From contig JALIGW010000059.1 in the NCBI GenBank assembly GCA_023053685.1, positions 1,612,001 through 1,676,000 on the forward strand: a stretch of DNA of 64,000 nt. Reading direction: 5' to 3'. Position 1 is the first letter of the stretch. Every line of letters begins with the position of its first letter. Below the pieces are notes generated by a model that saw nothing but the letters and a program-made list of their open reading frames with translations, was not told the DNA's origin and made no database searches. Source of the stretch: Diadophis punctatus similis. Taxonomy: Eukaryota > Chordata > Lepidosauria > Squamata > Dipsadidae. This document shows, in pieces, positions 1 through 10,672 of this stretch. The translations under genes were made by a program, and so were the position numbers.

Positions 1-320
1 GAATTTGCCTTAGAACTCAATTCAGCCCGAAAACCTCACTTTTGACATAGAGCTCAGAAATGAAAAACAAACACATATCCATGTTCCCCAGGGTGTGGAA
101 AGCCAAATTACCACACCATTTTCAGGTCCGAGTTTTCCCTGAGGAATTAGCCCAAGCCGTATCTCATAATTTGCCTTAGGACTCAATTATAACAGAAAAC
201 TTCACTTTTGACACAGAGCTCAGAAATGAAAAAGAAACACATATTCATGTTCTCCAGGGTCTGGAAAGACGAATTCTGTCACCATTTTCAGATCCGAGCT
301 TTCCCTGAGGAGTTAGCCCA
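1..320 (+). repeat. Left-edge satellite, M2-M3 pair, partial block
   Basis: The window opens inside a monomer tail and then holds an M2 and an M3 copy. The M3 copy at 210 has AAAGACGAATTCTGTC instead of the usual AAAGCCGAATTCTGAC. The sequence is related to 31.03-31.2 kb, but at an offset one monomer shorter than the block that follows. Nothing other than satellite is present. Confidence 0.9.
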
Positions 321-375
321 AGGCGTATCATAGAATTTACTTTAAGACTCAATTCACCCCGAAAACCTCACTGTT

Positions 376-540
376 GACACAGAGCTCAGAAATGAAAAAG
401 AAACACAAATTCATGTTCCCTAGACTCTGGAAAGAAAAATCTCACACAATTTTTAGATCCGAACTTTCCCTGACGAGTTAGCCCAAGCCTTATCATAGAA
501 TTTGCCTTAGAACTCAATTCAGCCAGAAAACTTCCCTTTT
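376..540 (+). repeat. Monomer subtype M6 (ACAAATTC / CTAGACTCTGG / GACGAG type), 165 bp
   Basis: It begins after the tail CACCCCGAAAACCTCACTG. The body has ACACAAATTCATG, TTCCCTAGACTCTGG, AAAGAAAAATCTCAC, TTTTTAGATCCGAAC and TTTCCCTGACGAG. It is among the most divergent subtypes and is easy to recognise. It often appears twice in the recurring cassette M9-M6-M2-M3-M6. Confidence 0.9.
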
Positions 541-871
541 GACACAGAGCTCAGAAATGAAAAAGAAACACATATTCATGTTCCCAGGGTCTGGAAAGCC
601 AAATTCCCACACCATTTGCCGATCCGAGCATTCCCTGAGGAATTTGCCCAAGCCGTATCATAGAATTTACCTTACGACTCAATTCAGCCCGAAAACTTCA
701 CTTTTGACACAGAGCTCAGAAATGAAAAAGAAACACATATCCATGTTCCCCAGGGTCTGGAAAGCCAAAATCTCACAAAATTTTCAGATCCAAGCATTCC
801 CTGAGGAACTAGCCCAAGCCGTATCATAGAATTTACCTTACGACTCAATTCAGCCCAAAAACCTCACTTTT

Positions 872-1037
872 GACACAGAGCTCATAAATGAAAAAGAAAC
901 ACATATCCATGTTCCCCAGGGTATGGAAAAGCAAATTCCCACACCATTTTCAGATCCAAGCATTCCCTGAGGAATTAGCCCAAGCCGTATCTCATAATTT
1001 GCCTTAGGATTCAATTCAACCAGAAAAGTTCACTTTT
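872..1037 (+). repeat. Monomer subtype M12 (GAGCTCATAAATG), 166 bp
   Basis: The core changes from GAGCTCAGAAATG to GAGCTCATAAATG. The preceding tail is CAGCCCAAAAACCTC and the body is TATGGAAAAGCAAATTCCC. It is usually followed by a monomer introduced by GGATTCAATTCAACCAG and AAAAGTTCAC. Copies near 21.87, 40.29 and 44.6 kb carry a private ATTCAGTGAGG change that supports the 18,425 and 4,310 bp offsets. Confidence 0.87.
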
Positions 1038-1203
1038 GACACAGAGCTCAGAAATGAAAAAGAAACACATATTCATGTTCCCTAGGGTTCGGAAAGCCAA
1101 ATTTTCACAAAATTTTCAGATCCAAGCATTCCCTGAGGAATTAGCCCAAGCAGTATCATAGAATTTACCTTACGACTCAATTCAGCCTGAAAACCTCACT
1201 TTT

Positions 1204-1369
1204 GACACAGAGCTGAGAAATGAAAAAGAAACACATATCCATGTTCCCCAGGGTCTGGAAAGCCAAAATCTCACACCATTTTCAGATCCAAGCATTCCCT
1301 GAGGAATTAGCCCAAGCCGTATCATAGAATTTACCTTACGACTCAATTGAGCCTGAAAACCTCACTTTT
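1204..1369 (+). repeat. Monomer subtype M13 (GAGCTGAGAAATG), 166 bp
   Basis: A C-to-G change turns GAGCTC into GAGCTG and abolishes the SacI site. The preceding tail is GCCTGAAAACCTCAC. The body carries TCTGG or TATGG followed by AAAGCCAAAATCTCACACC. It recurs across most blocks, e.g. about 3,362, 15,150, 16,470, 22,115, 25,100, 40,540 and 54,480. Confidence 0.87.
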
Positions 1370-1866
1370 GACACAGAGCTCAGAAATGAAAAAGAAACAC
1401 AAATTCATGTTCCCTAGACTCTGGAAAGAAAAATCTCACACAATTTTTAGATCCGAACTTTCCCTGACGAGTTAGCCCAAGCCTTATCATAGAATTTGCC
1501 TTAGAACTCAATTCAGCCCGAAAACCTCACTTTTGACATAGAGCTCAGAAATGAAAAAGAAATACATATTCATGTTCCCTACGGTCGGGAAAGCCAAATT
1601 TTCACACCATTTTCAGATCCGAGCATTCCCTGAGGAATTAGCCCAAGCCGTATCATAGAATTTACCTTACGACTCAATTCAGCCCGAAAACCTCACTTTT
1701 GACACAGAACTCAGAAATGAAAAAGAAACACATATCCATGTTCCCCAGGGTATGGAAAACCGAATTCCCACACCATTTGCAGATCCGAGCATTCCCTGAT
1801 GAATTAGCCCAAGCCGTATCATAGAATTTACCTTACGACTCAATTCAGCCCGAAAACCTCATTTTT

Positions 1867-2036
1867 GACACAGAGCTCAGAAATGAAAAAGAAACACATA
1901 CAGTATTCCTGTTCCCTAGGGTCTGGAAAGCCAAATTCTCACACCATTTTCAGATCCGAGCTTTCCCTGAGGAGTTAGCCAAAGGCCTATTTCAGAATTT
2001 GCCATAGAAATCAATTCAGCCAGAAACTTCACTTTT
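1867..2036 (+). repeat. Monomer subtype M7 with a 5 bp insertion (CAGTA), 170 bp
   Basis: CAGTA is inserted at 1,901-1,905, turning CACATATTCC into CACATACAGTATTCC. Other copies have the insertion at about 5,551, 6,714, 7,051, 8,548, 27,784, 33,093, 36,745, 37,576, 37,748, 47,531, 51,183, 52,015 and 52,187. The subtype is absent from 9-27 kb and from the region after 52.3 kb, so it marks block ancestry. Confidence 0.9.
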
Positions 2037-2200
2037 GACACAGAGGTCAGAAATGAAAAAGAAACATATCCATGTTCCCCAGGGTGTGGAAAGCCAAATT
2101 ACCACACTATTTTCAGGTCCTAGTTTTCCCTGAGGAATTAGCCAAAGCCGTATCTCATAATTTGCCTTAGGATTCAATTCAACCAGAAAAGTTCACTTTT
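2037..2200 (+). repeat. Monomer subtype M8 (GAGGTC core, 2 bp deletion), 164 bp
   Basis: The core reads CACAGAGGTCAG, so the SacI site is lost. GAAACATATCC lacks two bases against GAAACACATATCC. It continues with GTGTGG, TTACCACACTATT and CAGGTCCTAGTTTTCC. It normally follows M7, giving an M7-M8 dimer at about 1.87, 5.5, 8.5, 27.75, 33.06, 36.7, 37.7, 47.5, 51.15 and 52.16 kb. At 6.7, 7.0, 37.5 and 52.0 kb M7 occurs without M8 directly after it. Confidence 0.88.
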
Positions 2201-2366
2201 GACACAGAGCTCAGAAATGAAAAAGAAACACATATTCATGTTCCCCAGGGTCTGGAAAGCCAAAATCTCACAAAATTTTCAGATCCAAGCATTCCCTGAG
2301 GAATTAGCCCAAGCCGTATCATAGAATTTACCTTACGACTCAATTCAGCCCGAAAACCTCTCTTTT

Positions 2367-2532
2367 GACACAGAGCTCAGAAATCAAAAAGAAACACATA
2401 TCCATGTTCCCCAGGGTATGGAAAGCCGAATTCCCACACCATTTGCAGATCCGAGCTTTCCCTGAGGACTTAGCCCAAGGCGTTTCTCAGAATTTGCCAT
2501 AGAACTCCATTCAGCCCGAAAACCTCACTTTT
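2367..2532 (+). repeat. Monomer subtype M15 (CCTCTCTTTT / AAATCAAAAAG), 166 bp
   Basis: The tail ahead of it is AACCTCTCTTTT and the core has AGAAATCAAAAAGAAAC. The body is TATGGAAAGCCGAATTCCC with TTTGCAGATCC and GAGGACTTAGCCC. It is usually followed by M2, often after the tail GAACTCCATTCAG. Copies lie near 9,345, 11,170, 28,250, 33,560, 38,545, 47,998, 52,983, 58,128 and 59,948. Confidence 0.87.
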
Positions 2533-4356
2533 GACATAGAGCTCAGAAATGAAAAACAAACACATATCCATGTTCCCCAGGGTGTGGAAAGCCAAATTAC
2601 CACACCATTTTCAGGTCCGAGTTTTCCCTGAGGAATTAGCCCAAGCCTTATCATAGAATTTGCCTTAGAACTCAATTCAGCCAGAAAACTTCACTTTTGA
2701 CACAGAGCTCAGAAATGAAAAAGAAACTCATATTCATGTTCCCAGGGTCTGGAAAGCCAAATTCCCACACCATTTGCCGATCCGAGCATTCCCTGAGGAA
2801 TTTGCCCAAGCCGTATCATAGAATTTACCTTACGACTCAATTCAGCCCGAAAACCTCACTTTTGACACAGAGCTCAGAAATGAAAAAGAAACACATATCC
2901 ATGTTCCCCAGGGTCTGGAAAGCCAAAATCTCACAAAATTTTCAGATCCAAGCATTCCCTGAGGAATTAGCCCAAGCCGTATCATAGAATTTACCTTACG
3001 ACTCAATTCAGCCCAAAAACCTCACTTTTGACACAGAGCTCATAAATGAAAAAGAAACACATATCCATGTTCCCCAGGGTATGGAAAAGCAAATTCCCAC
3101 ACCATTTTCAGATCCAAGCATTCCCTGAGGAATTAGCCCAAGCCGTATCTCATAATTTGCCTTAGGATTCAATTCAACCAGAAAAGTTCACTTTTGACAC
3201 AGATATCAGAAATGAAAAAGAAACACATATTCATGTTCCCCAGGGTCTGGAAAGCCAAAATCTCACAAAATTTTCAGATCCAAGCATTCCCTGAGGAATT
3301 AGCCCAAGCCGTATCATAGAATTTACCTTACGACTCAATTCAGCCTGAAAACCTCACTTTTGACACAGAGCTGAGAAATGAAAAAGAAACACATATCCAT
3401 GTTCCCCAGGGTATGGAAAGCCAAAATCTCACACCATTTTCAGATCCAAGCATTCCCTGAGGAATTAGCCCAAGCCGTATCTCATAATTTGCCTTAGGAT
3501 TCAATTCAACCAGAAAAGTTCACTTTTGACACAGAGCTCAGAAATGAAATAGAAACACATATTCATGTTCCCCAGGGTCTGGAAAGCCAAAATCTCACAA
3601 AATTTTCAGATCCAAGCATTCCCTGAGGAATTAACCCAAGCCGTATCATAGAATTTACCTTACGACTCAATTGAGCCTGAAAACCTCACTTTTGACACAG
3701 AGCTCAGAAATGAAAAAGAAACACATATCCATGTTCCGCAGGGTATGGGAAGCCGAATTCTGACACCATTTTCAGATCCGAGCTTTCCCTGAGGAGTTAG
3801 CCCAAGGCTTTTCTCAGAATTTGCCATAGAACTCAATTCAGCCCGAAAACCTCACTTTTGACACAGAGCTCAGAAATGAAAAAGAAACACATATTCCTGT
3901 TCCCTAGGGTTCATAAAGCCAAATTTTCACACCATATTCAGATCCGAGTTTTCCCTGAGTTGTTAGCCCAAGGCGTATCATAGAATTTACTTTAAGACTC
4001 AATTCACCCCGAAAACCTCACTGTTGACACAGAGCTCAGAAATGAAAAAGAAACACAAATTCATGTTCCGCAGGGTATGGAAAGCCGAATTCTGACACCA
4101 TTTTCAGATCCGAGCTTTCCCTGAGGAGTTAGCCCAAGCCGTATCATAGAATTTACCTTACGACTCAATTGAGCCTGAAAACCTCACTTTTGACACAGAG
4201 CTCAGAAATGAAAAAGAAACACATATCCATGTTCCCTAGACTCTGGAAAGAAAAATCTCACACAATTTTTAGATCCGAACTTTCCCTGACGAGTTAGCCC
4301 AAGCCTTATCTCAGAATTTGCCTTGGGACTCAATTCAGCCAGAAAACTTCACTTTT

Positions 4357-4521
4357 GACACAGAGCTCAGAAATGAAAAAGAAACACATAGCCATGATCC
4401 CCAGGGTGTGGAGAGACAAAATTTCACACAATTTTCAGATCCAAACTTTCCCTGAGGAGTTAGCCAAAGGCCTATCTCAGAATTTGCCATAGAAATCAAT
4501 TCAGCCAGAAACTTCACTTTT
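4357..4521 (+). repeat. Monomer subtype M10 (CATAGCCATGATCCCC type), 165 bp
   Basis: The preceding tail is TTGCCTTGGGACTC. The body has ACACATAGCCATG, ATCCCCAGGGTGTGG and AGACAAAAT. It is rare: I see it near 4,357, 6,857, 7,188, 35,551 and 49,989. The 82-codon antisense open frames at 4,335-4,583, 7,166-7,414, 35,529-35,777 and 49,967-50,215 lie across this monomer and the next. Confidence 0.87.
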
Positions 4522-4686
4522 GACACAGAGCTCAGAAATGAAAAAGAAACACATATCCATGTTCCCCAGGGTGTGAAAGCCAAATTACCACACTATTTTC
4601 AGGTCCTAGTTTTCCCTGAGGAATTAGCCAAAGCCGTATCTCATAATTTGCCTTAGGACTCAATTCAGCCAGAAAACTTCACTCTT

Positions 4687-4852
4687 GACACAGAGCTCAG
4701 AAATGAAAAAGAAATACATATTCATGTTCCCTACGGTCGGGAAAGCCAAATTTTCACACCATTTTCAGATCCGAGCATTCCCTGAGGAATTAGCCCAAGC
4801 CGTATCATAGAATTTACCTTACGACTCAATTCAGCCCGAAAACCTCACTATT
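4687..4852 (+). repeat. Monomer subtype M11 (AAATACATATTC / CTACGGTCGGG type), 166 bp
   Basis: The body has GAAATACATATTCATG, TTCCCTACGGTCGGG and AAATTTTCACACC. Copies near 5,853 and 37,050 instead read CTAGGGTCGGG. It is found at about 1.55, 4.69, 5.85, 7.52, 27.4, 32.7, 35.9, 37.05, 47.2, 50.3 and 51.5 kb, roughly the same blocks that carry M7 and M8. Confidence 0.87.
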
Positions 4853-6379
4853 GACACAGAGCTCAGAAATGAAAAAGAAACACATATCCATGTTCCCCAG
4901 GGTATGGAAAGCCAAATTCTCACACCATTTTCAGATCCGAGCTTTCCCTGTGGAGTTAGCACAAGCCGTATCTCATAATTTGCCTTAGGATTCAATTCAA
5001 CCAGAAAACTTCACTTTTGACACAGAGCTCAGAAATGAAAAAGAAACACATATTCATGTTCCCCAGGGTCTGGAAAGCCAAAATCTCACAAAATTTTCAG
5101 ATCCAAGCATTCCCTGAGGAATTAGCCCAAGCCGTATCATAGAATTTACCTTACGACTCAATTCAGCCCAAAAACCTCACTTTTGACACAGAGCTCAGAA
5201 ATGAAAAAGAAACACATATCCATGTTCCCCAGGGTATGGAAAGGCAAATTCCCACACCATTTTCAGATCCGAGCAATCCCTGAGGAATTAGCCCAAGCCG
5301 TATCATAGAATTTACCTTACGACTCAATTCAGCCCGAAAACCTCACTTTTGACACAAAGCTCAGAAATGAAAAAGAAACACATATCCATGTTCCCCAGGG
5401 TATGGAAAACCGAATTCCCACACCATTTGCAGATCCGAGCATTGCCTGATGAATTAGCCCAAGCCGTATCATAGAATTTACCTTACGACTCAATTCAGCC
5501 CGAAAACCTCACTTTTGACACAGAGCTCAGAAATGAAAAAGAAACACATACAGTATTCCTGTTCCCTAGGGTCTGGAAAGCCAAATTCTCACACCATTTT
5601 CAGATCCGAGGTTTCCCTGAGGAGATAGCCAAAGGCCTATCTCAGAATTTGCCATAGAAATCAATTCAGCCAGAAACTTCACTTTTGACACAGAGGTCAG
5701 AAATGAAAAAGAAACATATCCATGTTCCCCAGGGTGTGGAAAGCCAAATTACCACACTATTTTCAGGTCCTAGTTTTCCCTGAGGAATTAGCCAAAGCCG
5801 TATCTCATAATTTGCCTTAGGACTCAATTCAGCCAGAAAACTTCACTCTTGACACAGAGCTCAGAAATGAAAAAGAAATACATATTCATGTTCCCTAGGG
5901 TCGGGAAAGCCAAATTTTCACACCATTTTCAGATCCGAGCATTCCCTGAGGAATTAGCCGAAGCCGTATCATAGAATTTACCTTACGACTCAATTCAGCC
6001 CGAAAACCTCACTATTGACACAGAGCTCAGAAATGAAAAAGAAACACACATCCATGTTCCCCAGGGTATGGAAAACTGAATTCCCACACCATTTTCAGAT
6101 CCGAGCTTTCCCTGAGGAATTAGCCCAAGGCGTTTCTCAGAATTTGCCATAGAACTCAATTCAGCCCGAAAACTTCACTTTTGACACAGAGCTCAGAAAT
6201 GAAAAAGAAACATATATCCATGTTCCCCAGGGTATGGAAAAGCAAATTCCCACACGATTTTCAGATCCGAGCAATCCCTGAGGAATTAGCCCAAGCCGTA
6301 TCATAGAATTTATCTTACGACTCAATTCAGCCCGAAAACCTCACTTTTGACACAGAGCTCAGAAATGAAAAAGAAACAC

Positions 6380-9300
6380 ATATCCATGTTCCCCATGGTA
6401 TGGAAAACCGAATTCCTACACCATTTGCAGATCCGAGCATTCCCTGATGAATTAGCCCAAGCCGTATCATAGAATTTACCTTACGACTCAATTCAGCCCG
6501 AAAACCTCACTTTTGACACAGAGCTCAGAAATGAAAAAGAAACATATATCCATGTTCCCCAGGGTATGGAAAAGCAAATTCCCACACCATTTTCAGATCC
6601 GAGCAATCCCTGAGGTATTAGCCCAAGCCGTATCATAGAATTTACCTTACAACTCAATTCAGCCCGAAAATCTCACTTTTGACACAGAGCTCAGAAATGA
6701 AAAAGAAACACATACAGTATTCCTGTTCCCTAGGGTCTGGAAAGCCAAATTCTCACACCATTTTCAGATCCGAGCTTTCCCTGTTGAGTTAGCCCAAGCC
6801 GTATCTCAGAATTTGCCTTGGGACTCAATTCAGCCAGAAAACTTCACTTTTGACACAGAGCTCAGAAATGAAAAAGAAACACATAGCCATGATCCCCAGG
6901 GTGTGGAAAGACAAAATCTCACACAATTTTCAGATCCGAGCTATCCCTGAGGAGTTAGCCAAAGGCCTATCTCAGAATTTGCCATAGAAATCAATTCAGC
7001 CAGAAACTTCACTTTTGACACAGAGCTCAGAAATGAAAAAGAAACACATACAGTATTCCTGTTCCCTAGGGTCTGGAAAGCCAAATTCTCACACCATTTT
7101 CAGATCCGAGCTTTCCCTGTTGAGTTAGCCCAAGCCGTATCTCAGAATTTGCCTTGGGACTCAATTCAGCCAGAAAACTTCACTTTTGACACAGAGCTCA
7201 GAAATGAAAAAGAAACACATAGCCATGATCCCCAGGGTGTGGAAAGACAAAATTTCACACAATTTTCAGATCCGAGCTTTCCCTGAGGAGTTAGCCAAAG
7301 GCCTATCTCAGAATTTGCCATAGAAATCAATTCAGCCAGAAACTTCACTTTTGACACAGAGCTCAGAAATGAAAAAGAAACACATATCCATGTTCCCCAG
7401 GGTGTGAAAGCCAAATTACCACACTATTTTCAGGTCCTAGTTTTCCCTGAGGAATTAGCCAAAGCCGTATCTCATAATTTGCCTTAGGACTCAATTCAGC
7501 CAGAAAACTTCACTCTTGACACAGAGCTCAGAAATGAAAAAGAAATACATATTCATGTTCCCTACGGTCGGGAAAGCCAAATTTTCACACCATTTTCAGA
7601 TCCGAGCATTCCCTGAGGAATTAGCCCAAGCCGTATCATAGAATTTACCTTACGACTCAATTCAGCCCGAAAACCTCACTATTGACACAGAGCTCAGAAA
7701 TGAAAAAGAAACACATATCCATGTTCCCCAGGGTATGGAAAACCGAATTCCCACACCATTTGCCGATCCGAGCATTCCCTGAGGAATTAGCCCAAGGCAT
7801 TTCTCAGAATTTGCCATAGAACTCAATTCAGCCCGAAAACTTCACTTTTGACAAAGAGCTCAGAAATGAAAAAGAAACACATATTCATGTTCCCCAGGGT
7901 CTGGAAAGCCAAATTCTCACACCATTTTCAGATCCGAGCTTTCCCTGTGGAGTTAGCACAAGCCGTATCTCATAATTTGCCTTAGGATTCAATTCAACCA
8001 GAAAACTTCACTTTTGACACAGAGCTCAGAAATGAAAAAGAAACACATATTCATGTTCCCCAGGGTCTGGAAAGCCAAAATCTCACAAAATTTTCAGATC
8101 CAAGCATTCCCTGAGGAATTAGCCCAAGCCGTATCATAGAATTTACCTTACGACTCAATTCAGACCAAAAACCTCACTTTTGACACAGAGCTCAGAAATG
8201 AAAAAGAAACACATATCCATGTTCCCCAGGGTATGGAAAAGCAAATTCCCACACCATTTTCAGATCCGAGCAATCCCTGAGGTATTAGCCCAAGCCGTAT
8301 CATAGAATTTACCTTACGACTCAATTCAGCCCGAAAACCTCACTTTTGACACAGAGCTCAGAAATGAAAAAGAAACACATATCCATGTTCCCCAGGGTAT
8401 GGAAAACCGAATTCCCACACCATTTGCAGATCCGAGCATTCCCTGATGAATTAGCCCAAGCCGTATCATAGAATTTACCTTACGACTCAATTCAGCCCGA
8501 AAACCTCACTTTTGACACAGAGCTCAGAAATGAAAAAGAAACACATACAGTATTCCTGTTCCCTAGGGTCTGGAAAGCCAAATTCTCACACCATTTTCAG
8601 CTCCGAGCTTTCCCTGAGGAGTTAGCCAAAGGCCTATCTCAGAATTTGCCATAGAAATCAATTCAGCCAGAAACTTCACTTTTGACACAGAGGTCAGAAA
8701 TGAAAAAGAAACATATCCATGTTCCCCAGGGTGTGGAAAGCCAAATTACCACACTATTTTCAGGTCCTAGTTTTCCCTGAGGAATTAGCCAAAGCCGTAT
8801 CATAGAATTTACCTTACGACTCAATTCAGCCCGAAAACCTCACTATTGACACAGAGCTCAGAAATGAAAAAGAAACACACATCCATGTTCCCCAGGGTAT
8901 GGAAAACCGAATTCCCACACCATTTGCCGATCCGAGCATTCCCTGAGGAATTAGCCCAAGGCGTTTCTCAGAATTTGCCATAGAACTCAATTCACCCTGA
9001 AAACGTCACTTTTGACACAGAGCTCAGAAATGAAAAAGAAACACATATTCATGTTCCCCAGGGTCTGGAAAGCCAAATTCTCACACCATTTTCAGATCCG
9101 AGCTTTCCCTGTGGAGTTAGCCCAAGCCGTATCTCATAATTTGCCTTAGGATTCAATTCAACCAGAAAACTTCACTTTTGACACAGAGCTCAGAAATGAA
9201 AAAGAAAAACATATTCATGTTCCCCAGGGTCTGGAAAGCCAAAATCTCACAAAATTTTCAGATCCAAGCATTCCCTGAGGAATTAGCCCAAGCCGTATCA

Positions 9301-9940
9301 TAGAATTTACCTTACGACTCAATTCAGCCCAAAAACCTCTCTTTTGACACAGAGCTCAGAAATCAAAAAGAAACACATATCCATGTTCCCCAGGATATGG
9401 AAAGCCGAATTCCCACACCATTTGCAGATCCGAGCTTTCCCTGAGGACTTAGCCCAAGGCGTTTCTCAGAATTTGCCATAGAACTCCATTCAGCCCGAAA
9501 ACCTCACTTTTGACATAGAGCTCAGAAATGAAAAACAAACACATATTCATGTTCTCCAGGGTCTGGAAAGCCGAATTCTGACACCATTTTCAGATCCGAG
9601 CTTTCCCTGAGGAGTTAGCCCAAGGCGTTTCTCAGAATTTGCCATAGAACTCAATTCAGCCCGAAAACCTCACTTTTGACACAGAGCTCAGAAATGAAAT
9701 AGAAACACATATTCTTGTTCCCTAGGCTCTGGAAAGACAAATTCTCACACCATTTGCCGATCCGAGCATTCCCTGAGGAATTAGCCCAAGCCGTATCATA
9801 GAATTTACCTTACGACTCAATTCAGCCCGAAAACCTCACTTTTGACACAGAGCTCAGAAATGAAAAAGAAACACATATCCATGTTCCCCAGGGTATGGAA
9901 AGCCAAATTCCCACACCATTTGCCGATCCGAGCTTTCCCT
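6380..9940 (+). repeat. Satellite region with second copy of the 2.8-3.0 kb local tandem
   Basis: It contains the partner of 4.32-5.8 kb at about 7,150-8,800. Two closely spaced M7 monomers (about 6,685 and 7,018) and two M10 monomers lie within 6.7-7.3 kb, suggesting a further small duplication. From about 8.55 to 9.54 kb it matches 37.75-38.74 kb at offset 29,200 (CTCCGAGCTT 8,601/37,801; GAACTCCATT 9,481/38,681). The partner region therefore lacks about 12 monomers found here. Confidence 0.8.
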
Positions 9941-10009
9941 GAGGACTTAGCCCAAGGCGTTTCTCAGAATTTGCCATAGAACTCAATTCAGCCCGAAAAC
10001 CTCACTTTT
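9844..10009 (+). repeat. Reference monomer M1 (TATGG type), 166 bp
   Basis: This copy serves as the reference. In order it holds the conserved core (GACACAGAGCTC, AGAAATGAAAAAGAAAC), then ACATATCCATG, TTCCCCAGGGTATGG, AAAGCCAAATTCCC, ACACCATTTGCCGATCC, GAGCTTTCCCTGAGG and a tail ending CAGCCCGAAAACCTCACTTTT. Related copies carry AAAAGCAAATTCCC or AAAACCGAATTCCC and TTTTCAGATCC. It is the commonest general form, found across the window. Confidence 0.9.
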
Positions 10010-10175
10010 GACATAGAGCTCAGAAATGAAAAACAAACACATATCCATGTTCCCCAGGGTGTGGAAAGCCAAATTACCACACCATTTTCAGGTCCGAGTT
10101 TTCCCTGAGGAATTAGCCCAAGCCGTATCTCATAATTTGCCTTAGGACTCAATTATAACAGAAAACTTCACTTTT
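10010..10175 (+). repeat. Monomer subtype M2 (ATAGAG / AACAAAC / GTGTGG type), 166 bp
   Basis: The core reads GACATAGAGCTC with AAAAACAAACAC instead of AAAAAGAAACAC. It is followed by CAGGGTGTGG, AAATTACCACACC and CAGGTCCGAGTTTTCCC. The tail is distinctive: CATAATTTGCCTTAGG then ACTCAATTATAACAG. It is usually followed directly by M3. Further copies start near 2,533, 11,338, 13,168, 17,803, 21,117, 23,439, 41,870 and 61,938. Confidence 0.9.
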
Positions 10176-10341
10176 GACACAGAGCTCAGAAATGAAAAAG
10201 AAACACATATTCATGTTCTCCAGGGTCTGGAAAGCCGAATTCTGACACCATTTTCAGATCCGAGCTCTCCCTGAGGAATTAGCCCAAGGCGTTTCTCAGA
10301 ATTTGCCATAGAACTCAATTATAACAGAAAACTTCACTTTT
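10176..10341 (+). repeat. Monomer subtype M3 (TTCTCCAGGG / GAATTCTGAC type), 166 bp
   Basis: It has a normal core, then ATTCATGTTCTCCAGGG, TCTGGAAAGCC and GAATTCTGACACC, which contains an EcoRI site. It nearly always sits immediately after M2, so the M2-M3 dimer behaves as a unit. Copies near 18,000, 21,315, 39,740 and 43,885 share a private CCAGCGTCTGG change that tracks the duplications. Confidence 0.9.
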
Positions 10342-10507
10342 GACACAGAGCTCAGAAATGAAATAGAAACACATATTCTTGTTCCCTAGGCTCTGGAAAG
10401 ACAAAATCTCACACAATTTTCAGATCCGAGCTTTCCCTGAGGAGTTAGCCCAAGTCTTATCATAGAATTTGCCTTAGAACTCAATTCAGCCAGAAAACTT
10501 CCCTTTT
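10342..10507 (+). repeat. Monomer subtype M4 (GAAATAGAAAC / CTTGTTCCC type), 166 bp
   Basis: The core A-tract is changed to GAAATAGAAACAC. It is followed by TATTCTTGTTCCC, TAGGCTCTGG and AAAGACAAAATCTCACAC. It is concentrated at 9.7-10.8 kb and 53.5-59.6 kb, and is otherwise seen near 39.05 kb. Its distribution therefore marks the blocks related to 9.9-12 kb. Confidence 0.88.
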
Positions 10508-10672
10508 GACACAGAGCTCAGAAATGAAAAAGAAACACATATTCATGTTCCCAGGGTCTGGAAAGCCAAATTCTCACACCATTTTCAGATCCGAGCTTTC
10601 CCTGAGGAATTAGCCCAAGGCGTTTCACAGAATTTGCCATAGAACTCAATTATAACAGAAAACTTCACTTTT
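10508..10672 (+). repeat. Monomer subtype M5 (TTCCCAGGG, one base shorter), 165 bp
   Basis: The preceding tail is CAGCCAGAAAACTTCCCTTTT. The body has GTTCCCAGGGTCTGG, one C fewer than the usual TTCCCCAGGG. Many copies continue with TTTGCCGATCCGAGCATTCC and GAATTTGCCC. The one-base loss lets a frame stay open into the next monomer, which explains the repeated 96-codon open frames at 539, 2,697, 23,933, 28,580, 33,891, 42,358, 44,181 and 46,171. Confidence 0.88.

Larger units (their letters stand above)
4320..5800 (+). repeat. Local tandem duplication, copy 1 (partner 7.15-8.8 kb)
   Basis: M10 at 4,357 matches 7,188 and M11 at 4,687 matches 7,518, offset 2,831 bp. From about 4.92 kb the offset becomes 2,997 bp: TGGAG 4,951/7,948, the ATTGCCTGAT site 5,441/8,438, CAGTA 5,551/8,548. 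The step of 166 is one extra monomer in the second copy. The match ends where 5,800 continues with CTCATAATTTGCC but 8,800 continues with CATAGAATTTACC. Confidence 0.82.
320..6380 (+). repeat. Long-range duplication, copy 1 (partner 31.5-37.6 kb)
   Basis: Landmarks match at a fixed offset of 31,193 then 31,194 bp: M6 376/31,569, M5 541/31,734, TTCGG 1,087/32,281, M11 1,563/32,757, ATTGCCTGAT 5,441/36,635. The one-base step is an extra A near 31.85 kb. The match fails upstream near 318 and downstream near 6,383, where the partner has the CAGTA insertion. Scattered differences, such as GATATC for GAGCTC at 3,202, make this pair visibly more diverged than the other large pairs. Confidence 0.85.

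Noticed and set aside
539..829. Repeated 96-codon open frame, also at 2,697, 23,933, 28,580, 33,891, 42,358, 44,181 and 46,171
   Set aside because: It opens on TTG at TTGACACAG, spans under two satellite monomers, and exists only where an M5 monomer with one C fewer meets a normal one. Its copies follow the duplicated blocks. No domain, and no splicing or promoter context.
4335..4583. 82-codon antisense open frame, also at 7,166, 35,529 and 49,967
   Set aside because: It reads the reverse strand of M10 plus the next monomer. It is open by chance in this subtype pair and copied with the block.
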